Source: Elusimicrobiota bacterium (GTDB lineage Bacteria; CG03). Taken from it: 6,019 nt of DNA. The stretch is from the NCBI GenBank assembly GCA_021161625.1, contig JAGHAG010000166.1:1-6019 (forward strand), written 5' to 3'. The notes under the pieces are model-generated. The model did not search any database. It was not told where the DNA came from and saw nothing but the letters and a program-made list of their open reading frames with translations. Positions 1 to 5,085 of the stretch are shown one piece after another. Every line of letters starts with the position of its first letter. Position 1 is the first letter of the stretch. The translations under genes and the position numbers were made by a program.

Positions 1-503
1 ACGTGCGAAGAAAATCTTGTTGCATAATTTGTTGAATCATCATAAATATAACGGGATGTATTTCCACCAATGTAAAAATTACCGTAAGTTTTGAATCCAT
101 CAATGGTAGTGCCTGTTCGGGTAATCTCTAACGCTACTGGCCATGTGGTCCAGCCATCATCAGGCATGATAATATCTAAATTCCCTGAATCTGCTTTAAT
201 TAACCATAGTTTTTCATCTGCAGGGCCATCTTTTTCCCTGATTACAAACTGGTCAGAGTTTCCTGCAACTTCCAATGTAGCGTTTGTTGTATTCGTTCCA
301 ACCATAACTTTGTTAAAAATTGCGTTTCCATCTGAATCAACTGTTGCAACATTTGCTCCGTCAGAGTCCTGAATTGCAAATTTTGTATTTCCATTATTTG
401 TTGTAAGTTTTACTTCAACATCCTCAGCACTGGAAAAAGCAACAAAGTAAAAAAACAAAAACAAACAATAAACAATTTTAAGAACAAATCTACACCTCCT
501 CAT
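1..503 (-). CDS. Secreted surface/fibre-like protein, N-terminal part (runs off left edge)
   Basis: The ATG is at 503-501, with a strong Shine-Dalgarno GAGGAGGG at 515-508. The frame stays open for 167 codons to the window edge, so the C-terminus is not seen. Residues 1-26 form a Sec signal peptide: basic MRRCRFVLK, a hydrophobic core rich in Phe, Leu and Val, and a likely cleavage site after FSSA. The mature part starts acidic and is rich in Asn, Thr, Asp and Gly. It contains a near-repeat, DSDGANVATV / DSDGNAIFNK (about 47-64), then short beta-strand-like stretches such as NATLEVAG and GNFYIGGNTS. This composition resembles the beta-rich, low-complexity stalks of bacterial surface fibres and S74/tail-fibre-like proteins, but no catalytic motif is visible and the function is unknown. 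It is the last gene seen in the minus-strand series. The palindrome just upstream suggests control by the LacI-family regulator encoded at 2315. The reading frame is certain; the role is inferred. Confidence 0.85.
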   Translation of the reverse strand, partial: MRRCRFVLKIVYCLFLFFYFVAFSSAEDVEVKLTTNNGNTKFAIQDSDGANVATVDSDGNAIFNKVMVGTNTTNATLEVAGNSDQFVIREKDGPADEKLWLIKADSGNLDIIMPDDGWTTWPVALEITRTGTTIDGFKTYGNFYIGGNTSRYIYDDSTNYATRFSSH

Positions 504-518
504 TTTTCCCTCCTCTTT

Positions 519-534
519 AGTTAAACGTTTAACT
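519..534. promoter_or_regulatory. Operator-like 16-bp perfect palindrome
   Basis: AGTTAAACGTTTAACT is a perfect inverted repeat with a central CpG, typical of LacI-family operators. It lies between the MerR gene and the start of the secreted-protein gene, just upstream of that gene's Shine-Dalgarno. It shares the core TAAACGTTTA with palindromes at 2006-2021 and 2289-2302. A candidate -10 abuts it, so a bound repressor would cover the expected start of transcription. Assignment to the local LacI-family protein is inference. Confidence 0.75.
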
Positions 535-539
535 TAATA
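534..539 (-). promoter_or_regulatory. Candidate -10 element for the secreted-protein gene
   Basis: TATTAA read on the minus strand (539-534) matches the sigma70 -10 consensus at 5 of 6 positions. It touches the palindrome at 519-534, the same geometry as the LacI promoter at 2259-2302. No good -35 is seen at 16-18 nt (the sequence there is about GGAAAA), so any promoter is weak or needs an activator, possibly the MerR-type protein encoded upstream. The predicted start near 527 would give a leader of roughly 24 nt. Confidence 0.35.
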
Positions 540-559
540 GTGCTCATCTAAAAAATTTT

Positions 560-577
560 TCCTTAAATCCTTAAATC
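560..577. repeat. 8-bp tandem duplication at the 3' end of the MerR gene
   Basis: CTTAAATC occurs twice in tandem (562-569 and 570-577), and the period-8 match extends two bases further left to 560. The duplication creates the in-frame TAA at 565-563 that ends the MerR protein. Removing one copy extends the frame to a TAA at 536-534 and yields a more family-like C-terminus. Confidence 0.85.
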
Positions 578-802
578 TGAAAGCTGAATTCTGCGGGATA
601 TCATCTGGCGAATTGCAATAATTCTTCTGATGGTTTTTTCTCTGTCATAAAGACGATATCCGCCTCTTGTGTAATCTGCAACTTCAAGGAGCCCCTGCTC
701 TGTGTAGAATTTCACGGTTGAGGGTCTTACCCCTGCTTCTTTTGCAACCTCACCAACTTTCAAAAGTCCTTTTTCAAGACGAATTCTTCTTGCACTTGTC
801 AT
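563..802 (-). CDS. MerR-family DNA-binding-domain protein, probably frameshifted at its C-terminus
   Basis: The ATG at 802-800 has a GGAGGT Shine-Dalgarno at 811-806. The 79-residue product is essentially a MerR-type winged helix-turn-helix. The HTH is at about 14-33 (LKVGEVAKEAGVRPSTVKFY), followed by EQGLL, the wing TRGGYRLYD (45-53), and the helix EKTIRRIIAIRQMISRR. There is no long dimerisation coiled coil or effector domain, so it is a minimal MerR protein. It ends abruptly at QLSDLRI inside the helix that normally reads like LSLEEIRKLL. The stop is produced by the 8-bp tandem repeat (560-577). Without one copy the protein would be 86 residues, ending LSDLRKNFLDEHY. The truncated form may still bind DNA, since only the last helix is affected. 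It is separated by 21 bp from the S23 gene upstream, and the secreted-protein gene starts 59 bp downstream. The target is unknown; the neighbouring promoter with the poor -35 is a plausible one. Confidence 0.8.
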   Translation of the reverse strand: MTSARRIRLEKGLLKVGEVAKEAGVRPSTVKFYTEQGLLEVADYTRGGYRLYDREKTIRRIIAIRQMISRRIQLSDLRI

Positions 803-811
803 AATACCTCC

Positions 812-849
812 AGTTCATAGCGATTAGAGACGAGAGGTTAGAGATTTAA
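812..849. repeat. Left flanking inverted repeat of the S23 gene, with 7-nt phased repeats
   Basis: AGTTCATAG (812-820) is the exact reverse complement of CTATGAACT at 1208-1216 on the other side of the S23 gene. Inside it, GGTTAGAGA (836-844) matches the reverse complement of 1191-1199 at 8 of 9 positions. The stretch from 822 to 849 reads as degenerate heptamers: GATTAGA, GACGAGA, GGTTAGA, GATTTAA. The last codons of the S23 gene (KSLTSRL and stop) lie within it. Confidence 0.6.
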
Positions 850-1189
850 CCATTACATAAATCATTTTTTGAAGTTCATTGATGTGTCCTCTTGCCTCTA
901 CCACTTCTCTCCTCTTTAAATACCTCAAATTCTCACACAATATAATCAACGTTTCCACTTCTGCGAGCGAACCTAACGCTATCCGTAAAAACTGTATAAA
1001 CTCTTTTGTATACTTTCGGCTCCAACCTTCTGCGATATTCACTGGAATTGAAATAGCAGCCCGCTGCATCTGACTCATTAAACCAAACTTTTCCCTGGAC
1101 GGAAGTTTTTCGCAAACTTTATAAATCAATATTGCGAGATTCATTCCTTTCTGCCAAATCTTAAGTTCCTGATAATTTTTTACTCTCAT
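824..1189 (-). CDS. S23 / IVS four-helix-bundle protein
   Basis: This 121-residue protein carries the family signature throughout: YQELKIWQKGMNLAILIY (6-23), then FGLMSQMQRAAISIPVNIAE (35-54) followed by GWSR, and QFLRIALGSLAEVETLI (66-82). The family (23S rRNA intervening-sequence protein, four-helix bundle) forms small pentameric helical bundles. Members are found inside 23S rRNA insertions or as scattered solitary genes, and the molecular role is unknown; Avd of diversity-generating retroelements is a relative. Length and motifs are complete, so the gene looks intact. The start is ATG 1189-1187 with only a weak AGAAAG upstream. Its C-terminal tail KSLTSRL is encoded by degenerate heptamer repeats. 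Inverted repeats flank the gene on both sides (812-844 and 1191-1216), suggesting it arrived as a unit between the response-regulator and MerR genes. No reverse transcriptase or rRNA sequence is present to explain its presence. Confidence 0.92.
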   Translation of the reverse strand: MRVKNYQELKIWQKGMNLAILIYKVCEKLPSREKFGLMSQMQRAAISIPVNIAEGWSRKYTKEFIQFLRIALGSLAEVETLIILCENLRYLKRREVVEARGHINELQKMIYVMVKSLTSRL

Positions 1190-1190
1190 C

Positions 1191-1229
1191 TTTCTAACCG
1201 CTATTCTCTATGAACTTTGAACTATTTTG
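1191..1229. repeat. Right flanking inverted repeat of the S23 gene, with 7-nt phased repeats
   Basis: CTATGAACT (1208-1216) pairs exactly with 812-820, and TTTCTAACC (1191-1199) pairs with 836-844 except for one base. The spacing between the two blocks differs on the two sides (8 versus 15 nt), so the repeats are decayed. From 1209 the sequence runs in heptamers TATGAAC, TTTGAAC, TATTTTG. A second heptamer pair, TCTACTT and GCTACTT, follows at 1242-1255. Confidence 0.55.
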
Positions 1230-1297
1230 AGAAGTGTGCTGTCTACTTGCTACTTTTAAAAAAAGTACACCAATTCTAAAATTAAAAAAATTTTCCA

Positions 1298-1864
1298 TTA
1301 ACTCAATAGTTTTTCAACTGTGTTTAAAAATTTCCCTCTTTCAAGTGGCTTTGAAAAATAATGGTCAGCCCCGCTTTCAAGAATTTTCTTTTTGTCTTGA
1401 GGTGAATCATAGGCAGTTACTGCAATAATTTTTATTTGAGAGGTGTTCTCATCTGACTTTATGTTTCTACATACTTCAAATCCATCAAGCCCTGGAAGTT
1501 TTATATCAAGAATAACAAGATGGGGTTTAAAGGAGATAACCTTTTCACCTGCACTGAATCCATCCGAGGCAACTTCAATTTTTGCATCCTTGATTTCTTT
1601 CAGATAACCCCTTGCAATTTCAACAAATTCAGGGTCATCATCAACAATAAGAATTCTGTTTTCCTCTTTAAGTTCCTCTGGAAACGGAAGATTGTATTTT
1701 TTTATGAATTTAAGAAGTTCGCTCTTTTCTATGCGCCTGTGTCCGCCCGGTGTTTTGTAGGCATTGAGTTTTCCAGAATTAACCCATTTTATTACGGTCG
1801 TCAAATCACAGGAAAGTAACTCCGCTACTTCCTGCGTGGTAAAAATGCTTTTATTTTTACCCAA
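1298..1864 (-). CDS. Orphan response regulator: N-terminal MerR/excisionase-type HTH plus receiver
   Basis: The product has 188 residues with its DNA-binding domain first. Residues 7-55 are a MerR/excisionase-like (HTH_17) domain: FTTQEVAELLSCDLTTVIKW, then the wing KTPGGHRRIEKSEL. A short linker leads to a receiver at about 70-188. The receiver is complete: acidic pocket D75-D76 (ILIVDDDPEF), phosphoacceptor D120 (LVILDIKLPG), T150 (IIAVTAY) and K172 (YFSKPL). It should therefore accept phosphate from a histidine kinase, which is not in this window. The start is TTG (1864-1862), chosen because an in-frame TGA lies at 1870-1868 and GAGGTG (1874-1869) provides a Shine-Dalgarno. It is transcribed divergently from the LacI operon from its own consensus promoter. 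The next gene downstream on the same strand is the S23 gene, 108 nt away. Targets are unknown; the divergent intergenic region is an obvious candidate. Confidence 0.92.
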   Translation of the reverse strand: MGKNKSIFTTQEVAELLSCDLTTVIKWVNSGKLNAYKTPGGHRRIEKSELLKFIKKYNLPFPEELKEENRILIVDDDPEFVEIARGYLKEIKDAKIEVASDGFSAGEKVISFKPHLVILDIKLPGLDGFEVCRNIKSDENTSQIKIIAVTAYDSPQDKKKILESGADHYFSKPLERGKFLNTVEKLLS

Positions 1865-1885
1865 TATTCACCTCTTACTATTACA

Positions 1886-1914
1886 ATTATAGTTTGAGAT
1901 TACTAATTTGTCAA
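1886..1914 (-). promoter_or_regulatory. Perfect-consensus sigma70-type promoter of the response-regulator gene
   Basis: On the minus strand, TTGACA (1914-1909) and TATAAT (1891-1886) are separated by exactly 17 nt, the full housekeeping consensus. The expected start near 1879 gives a leader of about 15 nt before the TTG start codon. An AT-rich tract upstream (about 1930-1960) could act as an UP element. This predicts strong, constitutive transcription unless repressed. Confidence 0.9.
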
Positions 1915-2005
1915 GGGGGTAATTGGAATTTATTGATATTTTAACTTTTATATAAAATATGCAGTTAACTTCCTGCTTTCTCATATTCCTTCCTGCCCTG
2001 CCAAA

Positions 2006-2021
2006 GGTTAAACGTTTAACC
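2006..2021. promoter_or_regulatory. Second operator-like 16-bp perfect palindrome
   Basis: GGTTAAACGTTTAACC is a perfect inverted repeat; its inner 14 bp are identical to those of the site at 519-534. No -10/-35 pair is seen beside it on either strand. It lies 92 bp upstream of the response-regulator -35 and 282 bp, centre to centre, from the palindrome at 2289-2302. It may be an auxiliary operator for DNA looping, or a remnant of a lost promoter. Confidence 0.75.
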
Positions 2022-2258
2022 CCGCAGTGCCGCCCAGCCCTCTATGCATGAGAGATAAAGTTAAAGTGATATGAGAATGCTTGGAGAAGGGTGAATGCGG
2101 ATTAAAATCATATTGCTTAGAGGCCTGGGTGGGGTTAACCTTAAAAAAATATCTATCAGAAGTCAGTTATCAGATATTCGACCATAGCGACACAGAGCCT
2201 CAGAGCCATAGTGGAAAGAGGATTTTGCCACAAATATTACAAATAAATACAATGCCTC
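2022..2258. other. Intergenic stretch with degenerate short repeats, no convincing gene
   Basis: This is the bulk of the divergent intergenic region between the second palindrome and the LacI promoter. It contains an imperfect heptamer run TATCAGA, AGTCAGT, TATCAGA (2154-2174). That run overlaps a 7-bp inverted repeat, AATATCT (2148-2154) with AGATATT (2172-2178). A short direct repeat CAGAGCC follows (2193-2199 and 2201-2207). Short reading frames exist but show no recognisable protein. It looks like decayed intergenic repeat sequence; no tRNA or riboswitch fold was recognised. Confidence 0.5.
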
Positions 2259-2287
2259 TTGACAAAATCTTCTTACTTTTTTAAAAT
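2259..2287 (+). promoter_or_regulatory. Promoter of the LacI operon
   Basis: TTGACA (2259-2264), a 17-nt spacer and TAAAAT (2282-2287) form a near-perfect sigma70-type promoter. Transcription should start around 2294, inside the palindrome at 2289-2302, giving a leader of about 20 nt. It is the only good promoter seen ahead of the five-gene plus-strand operon. Confidence 0.9.
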
Positions 2288-2288
2288 A

Positions 2289-2302
2289 TGTAAACGTTTA
2301 CA
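2289..2302. promoter_or_regulatory. Autoregulatory LacI-family operator
   Basis: TGTAAACGTTTACA is a perfect 14-bp palindrome one base downstream of the -10, over the predicted transcription start. It fits the general LacI/GalR-family operator form and also the catabolite-responsive-element consensus TGWNANCGNTNWCA. The adjacent gene encodes a LacI-family protein whose recognition helix reads like that of CcpA. Steric repression of its own operon is the simplest reading. Confidence 0.85.
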
Positions 2303-2314
2303 ATAGGTGAGGAT

Positions 2315-3304
2315 ATGAACATAAAAGAAATTGCACAGGAATGTGGGGTTTCAACAGCCACTGTTTCAAGGGTTATAAACAATTTTCCCCATATACACAA
2401 AAAAACCCGCCAGAATGTGCTTGCCGTAATCCAAAAATACAACTATACCCCGAATTTCTTTGCAAGAAATTTAAGTAAAAAAACCGTGGAAACCGTTGCC
2501 CTTATAATTCCTGAAAATTTTTCAACCAGTTCCTACTATTTTATGGAAGTTCTTAAAGGAATAAGCGCTGAAATAAAAAAAACTGATTTTTCACTTCTGC
2601 TCGTTTCTGCAGAAAAAGATAAAATCCCCAAACTTTTTGCTGAAAAGAAAATCTGTGGGGCTATATTTCTTGCCCCACCAGTAAACACTCCTGTTTTGAA
2701 AACTCTGCAAAAGAATAAAAAATTCTTTGTTCTTATAAATGCAAAATATAAAAACTCGCCAAGAATTGATATAAACAACGTGCAGGCAACCCAGGAAATT
2801 TTAACCCATCTTTATAATCTGGGGCATAGAAAAATTGCCATAGTTATGGGGGTAAAAAATTCACTAAACGCAATTGAAAGATTAAAAACATATAAAAAAT
2901 TTCTGCTGACAAAAAATCTTCCTTTAAAAAAACATTGGATTTTACAGGGAAATTTTCAACTTGAAACAACCTATGCGGTAGTAAAAAAACTTTTTTCCTC
3001 AAAAACAGAAACCCCAACAGCAATCTTTGCAGAAAATGACCTCATGGCAGCAGGAGTTCTTAAAGCACTTGCAGAATTAAAAATTCCTGTCCCTGAAAAA
3101 GTTTCTGTGGCTGGGTTTGATAATATAAACATCTCCCCCTACCTGAACCCGCCTCTCACAACAGTAAATCAGCCATTTGAAAAAATGGGACAGATGGCAA
3201 TGAAAATAATGCTTTCTTTTCTAAATAAAGAAAAACTCAATAGAGAAATTATTTTGCCTCATCAGATTATAATAAGACAATCCACAGGAAAAGCAAATGA
3301 ATAA
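2315..3304 (+). CDS. LacI/GalR-family transcriptional repressor
   Basis: This is a complete 329-residue LacI-family protein. Residues 2-22 form the HTH (IKEIAQECGVSTATVSRVIN), whose recognition helix TATVSRVIN is close to that of CcpA. A hinge helix TPNFFARNLSKK (45-56) places L53 to insert at the central CpG of an operator. The periplasmic-binding-protein-like ligand domain follows: VALIIPENFS opens subdomain 1, NLGHRKIAIVMG (168-179), R189 in AIERL, FAEND (238-242), VSVAGFDN (263-270) and LTTVNQPFEKMG (281-292). Family members usually bind sugars or nucleosides; the ligand cannot be read here. The ATG at 2315 follows AGGTGAGG (2305-2312). Its stop overlaps the next gene by 8 nt. It is first in an operon with a palindrome over its own promoter, so it probably autorepresses. 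It may also bind the palindromes at 2006-2021 and 519-534. There is no evidence that it is a CcpA orthologue. Confidence 0.96.
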   Translation: MNIKEIAQECGVSTATVSRVINNFPHIHKKTRQNVLAVIQKYNYTPNFFARNLSKKTVETVALIIPENFSTSSYYFMEVLKGISAEIKKTDFSLLLVSAEKDKIPKLFAEKKICGAIFLAPPVNTPVLKTLQKNKKFFVLINAKYKNSPRIDINNVQATQEILTHLYNLGHRKIAIVMGVKNSLNAIERLKTYKKFLLTKNLPLKKHWILQGNFQLETTYAVVKKLFSSKTETPTAIFAENDLMAAGVLKALAELKIPVPEKVSVAGFDNINISPYLNPPLTTVNQPFEKMGQMAMKIMLSFLNKEKLNREIILPHQIIIRQSTGKANE

Positions 3305-4640
3305 AAGAATAATCCTTGTCGGTAATGGTCCACAAAAAGCACTGGTTTTTTTAAAACAAAACGGTTTTAAACTCATCTCTTTATTTAAGACAGGAAGAGA
3401 AGCACTTGCAGAATTAAAAAAACCTCAACCGGTTGACCTTGTTATTACCGATATTAAACTTCCTGACATGGATGGTTTTATATTTCTTCAGGAAATTAAA
3501 AAAACACCTGCCCCGCCACCATTTATTATAATTACAAGTGTTGATAAAAATCTTGCTGGAAATGCAGCATCAAAAGAGGGAACATTTGGCTATTTTAATA
3601 TCCCTTTTGATGAGAACCTCTTGCTGAAAAGAATTAACTATGCATTGAGATTTAAGGAAATTTTTGAAGATTCCAAAGTAAAACGACTGCCTCAATTAAA
3701 ACAGATAAAAGGAAAATGGGGGGAAAAAATAAAAACATTGATTGAAAACATAAAAAATAGAAAAATACGTCAGGCAAAAGAAAAACTTGCACAGGGGACA
3801 CCTCAAAGAACGCTTGAAATAGGTCTTTTTTTAAGAAATCTTGGAAATGATGCTGAAGTGGAAGAACTTATAAATATGGCACTTACATCTCCACAGAAAA
3901 ATCCAGTAGAAAAAACTGAAAAAGATTTGAAAAAAATAATCCGTCAGGCATGGGATTGCTATTTAAAGGAAGATTTTGACAGTGCCCTTGAAATCTGTAA
4001 AACCCTGCTTCTTGAAGAGGAAGCATCTGAGTCAGTAAAAATTTTAAACGCAATTCTTTCAAGAGAAGAAATTGAGGAAGAAGAAAAAATAGAAAAAAAA
4101 GAGATAAGAAAAATGGAAAGCAAAAGCGCATTTGCTTATATTTCCCTAATTTTTCTGCTTGCAGGTATTTTCCTTAAACCTGTTCTTTTTGCATCTCTTG
4201 CCTGTATCTGTGGAATTATTGCAATTCATCAAAAAGCAAAAAGACCTGGGTTCCTTGCAATTTCTGGTGGGATTTTGCTGGTTTTCATTCATTTAACAGG
4301 CATTGCTTCTCAGTGGAATTTTCTTAATCTGAAACCCAGAGATAATTCCCCTGTAAAATTATTTATAAAAAACAAAATCTTTCGGTATTCAGATGAGAAA
4401 CCTATAACACTAATTTATAAAGTAAAATCGCCAGGAATTGTAAAACTCAAGGTATTAAAATCACCGGAAAAAAAGGCTGTAAAAACCCTGATAAATGAAT
4501 TTCACAATAAAGGGACCTATGAAATTCAGTGGGATGGACGTGTTGACAGAGGACAAAAATTGCCCACAAGTGTTTATTTAATCCAGATTGAAAAAGAAGG
4601 CGTAAAAAAAGAAGCGGGGATTTATATTAAAAATGAATGA
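3297..4640 (+). CDS. Membrane protein: degenerate receiver, TPR-like region, three TM helices, FlgD-like Ig domain
   Basis: 447 residues with an uncommon domain order. Residues 4-117 form a CheY-like receiver that keeps D52 (LVITDIKLPDMDG) and T80 (FIIITS). It has lost the acidic metal-binding pair (ILVGNGPQ where VDDDPE is usual) and the conserved Lys (NIPF, with I102, where KPF is usual), so normal phosphorylation is doubtful. Residues about 140-260 are helical and charged; IIRQAWDCYLKEDFDSALEI (214-233) is TPR-like, and a Glu/Lys-rich segment (258-275) follows. Three membrane helices lie at about 278-294, 296-311 and 318-337. The cytoplasmic loop HQKAKRPG obeys the positive-inside rule, giving N-in/C-out topology. 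Residues 352-447 match the FlgD-type Ig fold: ITLIYKVKSPGIVKLKVLK, then GTYEIQWDGRVDRGQKLPTS and VYLIQIE. It overlaps the LacI gene and the pilin-like gene by 8 nt each, implying translational coupling. A transmembrane link between a cytoplasmic module and the cell surface is inferred. Confidence 0.92.
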   Translation: MNKRIILVGNGPQKALVFLKQNGFKLISLFKTGREALAELKKPQPVDLVITDIKLPDMDGFIFLQEIKKTPAPPPFIIITSVDKNLAGNAASKEGTFGYFNIPFDENLLLKRINYALRFKEIFEDSKVKRLPQLKQIKGKWGEKIKTLIENIKNRKIRQAKEKLAQGTPQRTLEIGLFLRNLGNDAEVEELINMALTSPQKNPVEKTEKDLKKIIRQAWDCYLKEDFDSALEICKTLLLEEEASESVKILNAILSREEIEEEEKIEKKEIRKMESKSAFAYISLIFLLAGIFLKPVLFASLACICGIIAIHQKAKRPGFLAISGGILLVFIHLTGIASQWNFLNLKPRDNSPVKLFIKNKIFRYSDEKPITLIYKVKSPGIVKLKVLKSPEKKAVKTLINEFHNKGTYEIQWDGRVDRGQKLPTSVYLIQIEKEGVKKEAGIYIKNE

Positions 4641-5085
4641 TCAGAAAAAAGGATTTACCCTGATTGAGTTAATGATGGTGGTTGCAATAATAGGATTGCT
4701 CGCCTCAGTTGCAATTCCAAAATTTGCAAATCTAATCAGACAGGCAAATGAAGCGGTTACAAAAGGAAACCTCGGGGCAATGAGAAGTGCATTAAGTATT
4801 TACTATTCCTCAAACGAGGGGTATTATCCGTCTGCTCTGGGTGAACTAAAAAATCAAAATTATCTTGGTTTCACAGAAGCCGGTACCAGTGCTGTGCCTT
4901 ACGAAAAAGTTGGAGATGGCCCAATGCCTGGAAATCAGGTAACTGACTGGAACGGCTGGAGTAAAGTCGGCGACCTTGAGGCCGCGGCAGCTCAGGGAGG
5001 TTGGAACTACTGGCCTGATAGAGGAGAAGTGTGGGTTGACGAAGATGGGACAGATACAAAAGGAGAGTATTACCATCAATGGTAA
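4633..5085 (+). CDS. Type IV pilin / pseudopilin-like protein with prepilin leader
   Basis: This 150-residue protein begins with a classic class III (prepilin) leader, MNDQKKG, with processing expected before F8. The N-terminal helix FTLIELMMVVAIIGLLASVA (8-27) follows, with the conserved Glu at mature position 5 (E12). The next segment (NLGAMRSALSIYYSSNEGYY, 46-65) resembles GspG/PilE-type pilins. The C-terminal part is short and Trp/Gly/Asp-rich (GGWNYWPDRGEVWVDEDGTD, then TKGEYYHQW). It lacks the usual GspG calcium-site ending, and there is no visible Cys pair. The start ATG overlaps the stop of the preceding gene by 8 nt. No prepilin peptidase, ATPase or secretin is in the window, so assembly would rely on machinery encoded elsewhere. 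It could be a minor pilin, a type II secretion pseudopilin or a stand-alone surface protein using the same export route. Confidence 0.93.
   Translation: MNDQKKGFTLIELMMVVAIIGLLASVAIPKFANLIRQANEAVTKGNLGAMRSALSIYYSSNEGYYPSALGELKNQNYLGFTEAGTSAVPYEKVGDGPMPGNQVTDWNGWSKVGDLEAAAAQGGWNYWPDRGEVWVDEDGTDTKGEYYHQW

Noticed and set aside
91..372. Plus-strand open frame opposite the left-edge secreted-protein gene
   Set aside because: The opposite strand has a signal peptide, a strong Shine-Dalgarno and an operator; this frame is its antisense shadow.
824..1189. Diversity-generating retroelement (Avd-like accessory protein)
   Set aside because: The four-helix bundle is related to Avd, but there is no reverse transcriptase, template repeat or variable repeat in the window.
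1251..1297. T-rich run with weak AT hairpins downstream of the response-regulator stop, considered as a terminator on the minus strand
   Set aside because: There is no GC-containing stem before the T-run; termination here cannot be supported.
1961..1976. GCAG...CTGC inverted repeat and GTTAAC hexamers near 1964 and 2134, considered as further operator half-sites
   Set aside because: They lack the central AACGTT and are short enough to occur by chance in AT-rich sequence.
2095..2187. Short plus-strand frame of 30 codons starting MRIKIILLRGLGG with a Shine-Dalgarno-like GGAGAAGGGTG upstream
   Set aside because: Its second half is encoded by the degenerate heptamer repeat and it resembles no protein I recognise. 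The upstream purine run could be chance, so it was not called as a gene.
2081..2284. Plus-strand frame of 67 codons with a TTG start in the divergent intergenic region
   Set aside because: It would run through the repeat sequences and the LacI promoter, has no Shine-Dalgarno and no protein-like pattern.
2289..2302. CcpA/cre carbon-catabolite control, because the site fits the cre consensus
   Set aside because: The same palindrome form is used by many LacI-family proteins, and the adjacent regulator's only visible link to CcpA is its recognition helix. The operon context and lipoprotein/pilin content do not point to a Firmicutes CcpA system.
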